Virus record (IMG/VR): IMGVR_UViG_3300021061_000004
Span: 1-51,608 of that record
DNA length: 51,608 bases
From: a virus
Reading direction: 5' to 3' (one strand)
Part shown: piece by piece, positions 44,625 to 50,944 of the stretch
Layout: every line of letters begins with the position of its first letter
Numbering within the stretch: position 1 is the stretch's first letter
Position numbers and translations under genes: made by a program
The notes under the pieces: model-generated
What the model was told of the DNA's origin: nothing
Databases searched by the model: none
The model's input: the letters and a program-made list of their open reading frames with translations, nothing else

Positions 44625-45064
44625 CCATCATTGCCTACCGCGCCGGCATCCTCGCTGCCGACACTCTGTTCACCGGGGACCGTGGGTTGAAGTCATACGG
44701 GACCAAGGTATTCCAGCTATCGGATGGCCGTATCTGCGGCTTCGCCGGCAACCCGACGAACTTCTACCTGTTCAAGCGGTTCCTCGAAAACGAGGGCGAC
44801 CGCCCGACCTTTGCCGAGAAGGACCGCGAGCGCTTCCATGCCCTCGTCCTCTCCCCGGACGGCAAGCTCGAAGAGTGGGAGGACGAGCGGATATCCGTCC
44901 CCATTGAGGACGAGTTCTATGCCATCGGCTCCGGTGCCGTCGCTGCGACCGCCGCAATGCACATGGGCGCCGACGCCAGACGAGCGGTTGAGATCGCCAT
45001 CCTTTGCGACGAGGGCTGTGGCGGCAGCGTCAAGGCAATCTCAATCCGTGAAGCGCCATCGTAA
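44621..45064 (+). CDS. HslV/proteasome-like Ntn peptidase, 147 aa
   Basis: ATG 44621 overlaps the previous stop; after Met removal Thr2 would be the nucleophile (MTIIAYRAGILAADTLF). The order AADT, ICGFAGNPTNFYLFKRFL, FYAIGSGAVAATAAMHMGAD and AVEIAIL matches HslV (AxDG/T, AGFAG, AIGSGG, A...A). HslU or another unfoldase is not encoded. It may work with a host partner or on virion proteins. Confidence 0.8.
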   Translation: MTIIAYRAGILAADTLFTGDRGLKSYGTKVFQLSDGRICGFAGNPTNFYLFKRFLENEGDRPTFAEKDRERFHALVLSPDGKLEEWEDERISVPIEDEFYAIGSGAVAATAAMHMGADARRAVEIAILCDEGCGGSVKAISIREAPS

Positions 45065-45445
45065 ATGGCGAAAGGTAAGGCCGATAACGTGAAACCGCTC
45101 CTCTATCTCGCCAGCCCGTACAGTAAGTTCCCCGGCGGACTGGACGAAGCCGCAAGGCTGGCCCGCGCCAACCACGGGCTGCTTCTCTCAGCCGGACTCA
45201 ACGTGTTCTGCCCGATTGCCCACGCGCACGATACGCCGGTCAACCGCAGGGACTACGAACTGTGGCTAAGGGTCGATGAGGCTCTGGCCGCCCGCTCCGA
45301 TGTGCTGCTCGTCCTGCTGCTGGAGGGCTGGGACACCAGCCACGGCGTCACGCAGGAAATCGGCTGGTTCAAGAAATGGGGCAAGCCGATCATCCATATG
45401 ACGCCCGGCATCGTGCCCGACAACATCGTCAGGGTCTACGCATGA
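45065..45445 (+). CDS. DUF1937/nucleoside 2-deoxyribosyltransferase-like, 126 aa
   Basis: The product has LLYLASPYSKFPGGLDEAAR, LNVFCPIAHAHDTP and LLLEGWDTSHGVTQEIGWFK, the pattern of DUF1937 with the deoxyribosyltransferase-like fold (PYS, E in GxxxEIG). It may act in nucleotide salvage during phage growth. Confidence 0.85.
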   Translation: MAKGKADNVKPLLYLASPYSKFPGGLDEAARLARANHGLLLSAGLNVFCPIAHAHDTPVNRRDYELWLRVDEALAARSDVLLVLLLEGWDTSHGVTQEIGWFKKWGKPIIHMTPGIVPDNIVRVYA

Positions 45446-45708
45446 GCGAACGCCTAGCCAAATTCGACGCTGCCGTTCAGGACCTCGTGCGGGTGAGGGG
45501 GGAGGACTACGGCCACCCCTCGGCCAACTTCGCCCGCATCCAGAAGCTCAAGGCCATCATTGCCGAGTGCCCGCACCCAGAAGCGAGGGAGGCGCTCGAC
45601 AGCATCGCGGTCAAGATATCCCGATTGATTGAGAACCCGGCGCATCTGGACTCGTGGCAGGACATCGCCGGCTATGCCCGGACCGGCGTGATGGTGACGG
45701 ATCGATGA
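45442..45708 (+). CDS. DUF6378-like protein, 88 aa
   Basis: The start overlaps the preceding stop by ATGA. The product has RVRGEDYGHPSANFARIQKL and SIAVKISRLIENP, typical of DUF6378 phage proteins (DYGHPxxNF) placed beside nucleotide enzymes. Function is not established. Confidence 0.78.
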   Translation: MSERLAKFDAAVQDLVRVRGEDYGHPSANFARIQKLKAIIAECPHPEAREALDSIAVKISRLIENPAHLDSWQDIAGYARTGVMVTDR

Positions 45709-46004
45709 ACCTCAAGCCCGGCGTCGATATGAACGGCGTACAGCCCGAGATACTGGAAGCCTGCGCCAAGATCCATCACCTGATGGAAGGGACGGGACAG
45801 TTCACCCTCACGGCCTGCCTCGACGGCAAGCACAAGCAAGGCTCCCTGCACTACAAGGGATTCGCCGTGGACATCCGCTCGAAGCACATACCGGACGAGA
45901 AGAAAGACGCGGTGGTGGCCGCCATCAAGGCAACGCTGGGAAGGAATTACGACGTGATCCTTGAAGCCACCCACATCCACCTTGAGTACGATCCGAAGGA
46001 ATAG
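45705..46004 (+). CDS. M15-type peptidase, candidate endolysin, 99 aa
   Basis: The start overlaps the preceding stop. The zinc site reads SLHYKGFAVDIR (H49, D56) and THIHLEY (H90/H92), the SxHxxGxAxD and HxH pattern of M15 D,D- or L-Ala-D-Glu peptidases. It is short and lacks a separate wall-binding domain. It lies directly before the holin gene. Confidence 0.82.
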   Translation: MNLKPGVDMNGVQPEILEACAKIHHLMEGTGQFTLTACLDGKHKQGSLHYKGFAVDIRSKHIPDEKKDAVVAAIKATLGRNYDVILEATHIHLEYDPKE

Positions 46005-46009
46005 CTTGC

Positions 46010-46519
46010 ATGGACCCCATCACCATAGCCCTCGGCCTTGCGCAACTGGCTCCGATAGTGGCTGGTTGGTTCGGCGGCTCCAAGGTGCAGGAGAACGCGC
46101 AGAAGGTTGTCGATATCGCCTCCGCCGTCCTGCCGGGCACGCCCAAGGACCAGTTGATCGAAGCCCTGAAGGCCAACCCGGACAAGCTGATCGAATTCCA
46201 GAAGGCGGTTCAGGAACAGCACACCGAAGTCATGCGGGCGGTACTGGCGGATATCCAGAACGCCCGGGGCACGATGGTGACGCTGGCGGGGCAGGGCTCA
46301 AAGCTCGCCTGGGGCGCGGCTGCCGTGTCTCTCGCCGTGGTCATCGCGAATTGCGCCATGGGCTACTATATCTTCACGGATGCGATCCCGGCCGGGAACA
46401 AAGACCTGGCCATGCTGTACGCCGGCTCCCTCTTGGCAGCCCTCGGCGGTGTCATCGCCTTCTGGACGGGATCGAGCTACGGCAGCATCCAGAAAACCGA
46501 CGCGCTGATTCGCAAGTAA
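46010..46519 (+). CDS. Holin (3-TM-type), 169 aa
   Basis: The N-terminal hydrophobic segment (TIALGLAQLAPIVAGWFGGS), a helical charged middle, and two membrane segments near 105-128 and 138-157 (LAMLYAGSLLAALGGVIAFW) fit the phage/GTA holin_3TM type. It follows the endolysin gene by five bases. Confidence 0.82.
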   Translation: MDPITIALGLAQLAPIVAGWFGGSKVQENAQKVVDIASAVLPGTPKDQLIEALKANPDKLIEFQKAVQEQHTEVMRAVLADIQNARGTMVTLAGQGSKLAWGAAAVSLAVVIANCAMGYYIFTDAIPAGNKDLAMLYAGSLLAALGGVIAFWTGSSYGSIQKTDALIRK

Positions 46520-46522
46520 CCC

Positions 46523-46551
46523 TTGTCGCTACGGGGCGTCTCGTTTAGAAT
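46523..46551 (+). promoter_or_regulatory. Promoter after the lysis genes
   Basis: TTGTCG (46523-46528), 17-base spacer, TAGAAT (46546-46551; 5/6). It begins three bases after the holin stop codon. Start of transcription would be near 46558. Confidence 0.6.
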
Positions 46552-46581
46552 CTTGAGTGCTGCGGTCGCGTCGCGACACGG

Positions 46582-46728
46582 ATGGCGGTTTACCGTACAT
46601 CGAGGTCGGGTGGGCACCTTCCGGGGATCGCCCTTAACCTTGGGAACCCGGACGCGATAAAGGTTCGGCCGGATCGTTCCGCAGTGCTTTTCGTCAGCCG
46701 CTCTCACCGCAAGGTGATCGGCGTCTAA
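46582..46728 (+). CDS. Putative 48-aa protein within the terminal transcript
   Basis: The frame begins MAVYRTSRSGGHLPGIALNL and contains KVRPDRSAVLFVSRSHRKVI. It has protein-like composition and GC-rich third codon positions similar to the rest of the genome, but no evident ribosome site. If real it may be expressed alone from the strong promoter; if not, the transcript is non-coding. Confidence 0.42.
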   Translation: MAVYRTSRSGGHLPGIALNLGNPDAIKVRPDRSAVLFVSRSHRKVIGV

Positions 46729-46800
46729 AACCTCCCGCTCGGAGGCATCCGGGTTGATCGCCGGGTGAGTAATTCCCCCACCGGGCAAGCCTCGGTGTAT

Positions 46801-46837
46801 AGGGCCGCTCTCCTTCACACCGGGGGCGGCCCTTTCT
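46801..46837 (+). terminator. Terminator of the late region
   Basis: AGGGCCGC (46801-46808) pairs with GCGGCCCT (46826-46833) across a 17-base loop, followed by TTCT. The reverse strand lacks a U-tract, so it works rightward only. It separates late plus-strand genes from the convergent left operon. Confidence 0.75.
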
Positions 46838-46851
46838 GCGTGACTAGGGGC

Positions 46852-46932
46852 TTACCAAAGCAGGCAGAGCAACCACCAGATTGCGAAGGCAACGGCAAAG
46901 GCCTTAAAGAAATCGGCGGCAGGCGAATTCAC
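46852..46932 (-). CDS. Membrane micro-protein, 26 aa (end of left operon)
   Basis: A GTG start at 46932, eight bases after the preceding stop, opens a frame (NSPAADFFKAFAVAFAIWWL and a short hydrophobic end) with one membrane segment. It is the last frame of the left operon. Similar single-helix micro-proteins are common but often missed. Moderate support only. Confidence 0.45.
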   Translation of the reverse strand: MNSPAADFFKAFAVAFAIWWLLCLLW

Positions 46933-46939
46933 CCAGCCC

Positions 46940-47224
46940 TCACTTGCCGGCACAGGCCGCTTTGACGGCATCCATGCCCTTTGAACACGCGTCCATCAGG
47001 TCGTGCCACCCGTAAGTGCGCTGGTAGCGCGAGAGCCCCAAGTGATCAGAAAAGGCACGCCAGAACGTCAGCCAGCTCTTCTCGGCGTCGCTAGCGTTCT
47101 CGATCTTACGCAGGCGCTCTATCTCCCGTGCGGCGCGCCAGCAAACGTGATCGCGGTGGCTCTTGTTGCGGCGACTACTTTGCCACGCCTTCGCGTCAAG
47201 CTCTTTGATAATGTCGCGCGCCAT
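46940..47224 (-). CDS. Hypothetical protein, 94 aa
   Basis: The product begins MARDIIKELDAKAWQSSRRN and is charged and helical (REIERLRKIENASDAEKSWL), ending KAACAGK. It lies near the distal end of the left operon. Function unknown. Confidence 0.7.
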   Translation of the reverse strand: MARDIIKELDAKAWQSSRRNKSHRDHVCWRAAREIERLRKIENASDAEKSWLTFWRAFSDHLGLSRYQRTYGWHDLMDACSKGMDAVKAACAGK

Positions 47225-47238
47225 TGGCCCTTCTCAGC

Positions 47239-47508
47239 TCACAGATACTCTGGTAGATCAGACTCACGCAGCAGAAGTCCGGAATACTTTTCGGACGCGT
47301 ACTCGACAGACCGTTCGCGGGCGAAGGGGCCGCTGAAAATGACGGTGTAGACCCCGCCGTCACCGGAAGAGTCGATAGACGAGACAATCCAATCGGCGGA
47401 CTCCGGGTCCTTAAATACGGTGGCGGTCGCGGCCACGCGGTTTAGGGTCCCGGTTTCGCCCAGCATAATTTTCGCTTCTCGGGCGTTGCGCCGAAGCCTG
47501 CTTGTCAT
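47239..47508 (-). CDS. Hypothetical protein, 89 aa
   Basis: The product (MTSRLRRNAREAKIMLGETG, then VYTVIFSGPFARERSVEYAS) has a basic helix followed by beta strands. No motif recognised. Confidence 0.68.
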   Translation of the reverse strand: MTSRLRRNAREAKIMLGETGTLNRVAATATVFKDPESADWIVSSIDSSGDGGVYTVIFSGPFARERSVEYASEKYSGLLLRESDLPEYL

Positions 47509-47511
47509 CCT

Positions 47512-47769
47512 CTACCTCTCCACCTGGGATATCAGGGCGGCGAGCATGGCTTTGCACCAGCCCTCGCCATCTTCGCCCGCGCTCTCCATGCCCGGCAACA
47601 GCCCCAGATCCTGTTTCTGCAATTTCTTGAGAAAGGAGAGGACGGCGGCTTTAAGCGCCGCGTCCTGTGATTCTTCGAATTCGCGGATCGTCAGCGAGTG
47701 CCCGCGCTTGATGGTTGACGCGTACATTTCTCGCGCCTCCTCCATCGCCTTCTCTGCGGGGGTGGGCAT
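47512..47769 (-). CDS. Hypothetical protein, 85 aa
   Basis: The product is helical (MPTPAEKAMEEAREMYASTI, then DAALKAAVLSFLKKLQKQ) with a single cysteine near the end. It shares overlap of one base with the upstream gene. Function unknown. Confidence 0.7.
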   Translation of the reverse strand: MPTPAEKAMEEAREMYASTIKRGHSLTIREFEESQDAALKAAVLSFLKKLQKQDLGLLPGMESAGEDGEGWCKAMLAALISQVER

Positions 47770-47996
47770 CAGTGCCTCCAGCCGTCTTTGTCGATGATCG
47801 TGCGCGAGCCCGGCGGCATTCGAGGGGGATCATCCCGGCCGGAGCACGGGTTGCAGACCGGGCACGGATCGCCCGGGCCGCACTCGCAGGCATTCGCCGC
47901 GTTGCTCACGCCGCCCCATGGGCGGTCATGGTGACTCTCACACACCCAGCCGGTGTCATCACAATTCGTACATAGCTCCCGCTCCTCACCTGTCAT
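47769..47996 (-). CDS. Cys-rich zinc-finger-like protein, 75 aa
   Basis: I start at 47996, where AGGAG lies 9 bases upstream; a TAATG at 48053 could add 19 residues. The product has LCTNCDDTGWVCESHH and CECGPGDPCPVCNPC, giving four CxxC-like pairs, similar to DnaJ-type zinc modules. Probably binds two zinc ions. Confidence 0.7.
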   Translation of the reverse strand: MTGEERELCTNCDDTGWVCESHHDRPWGGVSNAANACECGPGDPCPVCNPCSGRDDPPRMPPGSRTIIDKDGWRH

Positions 47997-48052
47997 GGAC
48001 TGGGGGCTCCTACTTGATCTCGGTTGTGCGCCGGAACACGGCGGCTTCGGCA

Positions 48053-48520
48053 TTATACCGCTGATACCCGGCCCTGCCCTTCGCCCGGCAACGCCGGCCT
48101 CCCGGGCAGCTTGATGCCGAAGGACCGGGCCGCCCGTTTACGGTAGCCTTCGTCTCTGTGCTCCCGGGCCATGCGCTTAATCATCTCCTCCCGCCAAATT
48201 TTGTCGTGGCCGTGAGCATCGAAGTCGGTGTTCAGGTTGGCGATGTAGCGCAGTAGCCGGGCGCTCGGCTTGAACCACTCGCCGCGTATGCGCTCGCGCG
48301 CGAACTTTGCGTGAAGCATCGACTCAAGGGCTACCGTCCCGGGGTAGACGCCGAGGAGCAGCAGGGGGAGGTGGTTCCCGGTTTGTAGGAGCGCCACCCG
48401 CTCCGCCACGCTGACGGCATACCCGATCTTGACCGGCCCTTTGGCCCCCGCCCGGACGAAGTAAATGCAACGCGCGCAACTTGCGCGCTGTTCGCGGTTT
48501 GATCTGCCTGATTCTGACAT
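48053..48520 (-). CDS. T5orf172/GIY-YIG-like domain protein, 155 aa
   Basis: The product has CIYFVRAGAKGPVKIGYAVS, ALLQTGNHLPLLLLGVYPGT, LHAKFARERIRGEWFKP, the T5orf172/GIY-YIG-like set. A paralogue is at 12408-12746. The C-terminus is basic. It may be a nuclease or DNA-binding protein, placed next to integrase. Confidence 0.75.
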   Translation of the reverse strand: MSESGRSNREQRASCARCIYFVRAGAKGPVKIGYAVSVAERVALLQTGNHLPLLLLGVYPGTVALESMLHAKFARERIRGEWFKPSARLLRYIANLNTDFDAHGHDKIWREEMIKRMAREHRDEGYRKRAARSFGIKLPGRPALPGEGQGRVSAV

Positions 48521-48554
48521 TTATGGATTACCCCGGGCTAGTTGCATCAAGGCC

Positions 48555-49736
48555 TTAGCTCCTCTGAAACCTAGGGCGGTGCCTTGACATGGTAGGGGTC
48601 ACAGGTTCAATCCCTGTCGCACCCACCATTATTCTACGGGCCTTTCTTGCAGGTTTCAAGATTTCCGCAGGCCCGGCCGGAGCGCGCAAGTTGCGCGCAA
48701 CGGTAGCCCATATCGATTCGATGGCCCGCTTCGCATCCTGGCAATAGCCGGGCTCGTAGGGAGCATAGATAAGGTCGGTCCGCTTGGTGTTCGGCGGGCG
48801 GTGGCCGAGCATGATGCTGATCTGGTCGCCCGGGACCCCGCGACGGCGCAGCTCCCGCGCTATCGTATGGCGGAGCGAGTAGGGGTTGACCCTCTCATCC
48901 AGCCCCGCATCCGCCCGCATCCGGCGGAACGCCGTCTTGCTGCTTCGGATGCCCTCCCCGTGATACGCGATAAACGGCCCCTTGCCGGCCCGCTTGAACT
49001 CATCCCGCAGGAATCGCGGCATGGGCACCACCGGCCGGAACTTCTTGGTCTGCTTCCGACCCGGCGGGCTCAGGTCGATAAGCCCGTGCTCGAAGTCGGC
49101 CTGTTTGTCGGGTTCGAAGTCGAAGGCGGCATCCGGCCGGCAGAGGGTGCCGATCAGCATTTGCAGGAACCGCCACTCGTGGACGTAGGCGCACGCCTTG
49201 AGCAGGGCCGTCACCTCGCCCAGCTTCAGCGGCCTGCCCTTGGGCTCTACCGGGTCGTTGTCCGGGTGATCCTCTGGGATGGTCGGCACGTAGGGGACCA
49301 CGGTCAGCCCGTGGTGCCTGCGGGAGTGATTAAAGGCCGCCCGGAGCACCATGCGCTCCCGGTTGATGGTCTGGAACCCGGCCCCCTGCAACCGCCGCTT
49401 TTCCTCATACATAGAATGAGATTTTGCGGTTACGGCCGTGCCCCGGGCCACACCGTAGAAGGCAATCAGGTGCGCCTTGGCGATCCTGGCCTGTTCGGCG
49501 CTGGGGCGCTTGGAGGCGTGCTCGCGGTAGTAGGTTTCCAGCACCTCCCGAACCTCTACGTCGGCCGGTTCGACGACTGGACCACGCGCAGCTTCGAGGA
49601 CGAAAGCCGCGAGGACTTGGGTAGCCTGCTCGCGATCCGCCGTGCCTGTCGTTCTGCGAAAGCTACGGTGTCCCTCGGTCCACGTGATGTACCAACGGGG
49701 ACTGCCGGGGATCTTGGCGAGTCGGTAGTCTGGCAT
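48555..49736 (-). CDS. int: Tyrosine-recombinase integrase, 393 aa
   Basis: The N-terminal arm and core-binding domains precede the catalytic domain: R200 (GTLCRPDA), Y286-S-L-R289 (Y replaces the usual His of HxxR), H312 (MLGHRP) and the nucleophile Y324 (DLIYAPY). The C-terminus from M370 (MVGATGIEPVTPTMSRH) is the translated complement of a tRNA half and lies in attP. Integration thus swaps the last two dozen residues. It overlaps the xis-like gene by 181 bases. Confidence 0.93.
   Translation of the reverse strand: MPDYRLAKIPGSPRWYITWTEGHRSFRRTTGTADREQATQVLAAFVLEAARGPVVEPADVEVREVLETYYREHASKRPSAEQARIAKAHLIAFYGVARGTAVTAKSHSMYEEKRRLQGAGFQTINRERMVLRAAFNHSRRHHGLTVVPYVPTIPEDHPDNDPVEPKGRPLKLGEVTALLKACAYVHEWRFLQMLIGTLCRPDAAFDFEPDKQADFEHGLIDLSPPGRKQTKKFRPVVPMPRFLRDEFKRAGKGPFIAYHGEGIRSSKTAFRRMRADAGLDERVNPYSLRHTIARELRRRGVPGDQISIMLGHRPPNTKRTDLIYAPYEPGYCQDAKRAIESIWATVARNLRAPAGPAEILKPARKARRIMVGATGIEPVTPTMSRHRPRFQRS
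48580..48628 (+). other. attP: attP core: 3' half of tRNA-Val(GAC)
   Basis: The 49 bases include an anticodon loop TTGACAT (GAC), a T-arm (stem ACAGG/CCTGT, loop TTCAATC), the acceptor strand CGCACCC, discriminator A and CCA. The 5' half of a tRNA is missing, so this is the identity segment used to restore a host tRNA-Val gene after integration, not a functional tRNA. Confidence 0.88.
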
Positions 49737-49909
49737 GGCGCTTTAACCTGTGCCGCTTTGTAGGCTTCGATTTGGGAGAGGGGGTAGAACACCCGGCCGC
49801 GCACGGTAGCATAGCCGAGCCTGCCGTCCAGCCGCTCCCGGCGCACCGTTCCCGGGGAACAGCGCAGCTCCTTGGCGGCCTCGTCTGCTGTCAGCCAGGG
49901 GTCGTCCAC
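49556..49909 (-). CDS. Excisionase-like HTH protein, 117-aa frame
   Basis: The N-terminal 60 residues (WLTADEAAKELRCSPGTVRR, then ERLDGRLGYATVRGRVFYPL) form an HTH_17/MerR-like excisionase. The rest lies antiparallel in phase to the integrase 5' end and is Ser/Arg-rich. The functional protein may be about 60-70 residues plus a non-conserved tail. It should bend DNA at attR/attP to control excision. Confidence 0.8.
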   Translation of the reverse strand: MDDPWLTADEAAKELRCSPGTVRRERLDGRLGYATVRGRVFYPLSQIEAYKAAQVKAPCQTTDSPRSPAVPVGTSRGPRDTVAFAERQARRIASRLPKSSRLSSSKLRVVQSSNRPT

Positions 49910-49945
49910 AACGCTACTCCATTTCTCGCAATGTCATTCTCTCGC

Positions 49946-50155
49946 TCACGAAGGGGTGGGGGTTTTCAGGGAGCGGATGGCGGTGGCGGCTTCGCGGTGC
50001 TTGCAGCACGAACCACAACCGCACCCGGCTACGATGCCGCCTCGAAAGCCTGTCGATTGTGTGTGAACGCAGCCGTCGTGATAAGCCGCCGCTGACTCCA
50101 ATAGGGCGTCTCGCTCTTTCATGTTCCACGCCTTCTGCCTCAGAGCGTCAGTCAT
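49946..50155 (-). CDS. Cys-rich small protein, 69 aa
   Basis: The product has a helical N-terminus (MTDALRQKAWNMKERDALLE), then VAGCGCGSCCKHREAATAIR, with clustered cysteines and a His. It ends in an ATAIRSLK module also seen at 6472-6705. Possible metal binding. Function unknown. Confidence 0.68.
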   Translation of the reverse strand: MTDALRQKAWNMKERDALLESAAAYHDGCVHTQSTGFRGGIVAGCGCGSCCKHREAATAIRSLKTPTPS

Positions 50156-50481
50156 GGGGCAACCTCGCTTTTGACTGGGGAGGTCGGCACGCCGAGCATT
50201 GATAGAACTGCCGACGAGTGTCCGCGCTCGTGGGCTTGCCGCATTACTGCGATCATGAACGAGTCAATGTTGCCGTTGCTCTGCCCGGCCCAATTCGCCC
50301 ACTCGATAGCGAGGCCCAGCGGCGCCTTAAGGCCTGTAGTTCGGCCGTACTCCCCCGGCTCCCACTCGACCAAGGCGAGGAACTGTAAGCCACGTTCCAC
50401 GCAACGGTCGCGCAGCTTAGCTAACTCGGGCGCGATCTCCTTGTCGTAGAAATCTTCACGTTCCTTTTCGTCGCCCATCAT
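50152..50481 (-). CDS. Hypothetical protein, 109 aa
   Basis: The start at 50481 overlaps the previous stop by ATGA. The product begins MMGDEKEREDFYDKEIAPEL and contains LQFLALVEWEPGEYGRT, then AVMRQAHERGHSSAVLSML. It is a helical/alpha-beta small domain of the left operon. Function unknown. Confidence 0.7.
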   Translation of the reverse strand: MMGDEKEREDFYDKEIAPELAKLRDRCVERGLQFLALVEWEPGEYGRTTGLKAPLGLAIEWANWAGQSNGNIDSFMIAVMRQAHERGHSSAVLSMLGVPTSPVKSEVAP

Positions 50482-50864
50482 CCCTTCTCCTTCCCCGCCA
50501 GGAGGGCGCGTAACTGGTCGCGCACCTCGACGAAGCTCTGACATTCAGGCGGCAGTTCGCCCTTGCCGCCGCTGAGTTCAGCCAGCCTCTTGGTTGCCTC
50601 GATATAGCCATCCATCGCGATGGCGGCGGCCTCAACCACATGAAGCGGCACCTCCACCGTCCCTGCCGGCGAGACTGAGGGGGATAGGGCTTCGACAATG
50701 GCATCCGCCAGCGGGGGACAGTCATGGACGATGGCGCGCACAGCGCCCGTGCTGTCGAAAATCTGGCTTTTGCCGGTGCCCGCCCCAAGGTGGATGACGG
50801 TAAGCGGTAAAAGCCGTTCGCAGCGCCGCAACGCCGTCGCCATCTGCTGCTCCCGGGTGGTCAT
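50478..50864 (-). CDS. Hypothetical protein, 128 aa
   Basis: The product begins MTTREQQMATALRRCERLLP and contains LGAGTGKSQIFDSTGAVRAI. The GAGTGKS resembles a Walker A loop, but the remainder is too short for a P-loop ATPase, so I do not call it one. The start overlaps the preceding micro-gene by ATGA. Confidence 0.68.
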   Translation of the reverse strand: MTTREQQMATALRRCERLLPLTVIHLGAGTGKSQIFDSTGAVRAIVHDCPPLADAIVEALSPSVSPAGTVEVPLHVVEAAAIAMDGYIEATKRLAELSGGKGELPPECQSFVEVRDQLRALLAGKEKG

Positions 50865-50944
50865 GGCTCATGGATCCTTGCGATTAGATAGATAACGCCG
50901 ACAACTAAAGCGGCGGCGATGACGCTGATGAGAAGCTCACCCAC
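50861..50944 (-). CDS. Single-helix membrane micro-protein, 27 aa
   Basis: GTG 50944 follows AAGGAGG by five bases, a near-perfect ribosome site. The product (GELLISVIAAALVVGVIYLI, ending ARIHEP) is one membrane helix. Its start overlaps the end of the upstream gene and its stop overlaps the next ATG. Strong evidence for translation. Confidence 0.65.
   Translation of the reverse strand: MGELLISVIAAALVVGVIYLIARIHEP

Larger units (their letters stand above)
46558..46837 (+). ncRNA. Candidate 280-base independent transcript
   Basis: The transcript from the promoter to the terminator holds several stems: 46697-46722 (GCCG/CGGC and CACC/GGTG with a GCAA tetraloop), 46731-46745 (CCTCC/GGAGG), 46636-46665 (AACCTT/AAGGTT), and a possible closing pair CTGCGG 46560-46565 with CCGCAG 46679-46684. 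The GGAGG in one stem could be a hidden ribosome site. It may be a structured small RNA, or a message for the 48-codon frame described separately. Confidence 0.5.

Noticed and set aside
48580-48628. A complete tRNA gene
   Set aside because: Only the anticodon loop, T-arm and acceptor 3' half are present. The D-arm and 5' acceptor strand are missing, so it is an attachment site.
50478-50864. P-loop ATPase
   Set aside because: GAGTGKS is present, but the protein has only 128 residues and no Walker B or Rossmann order around it.
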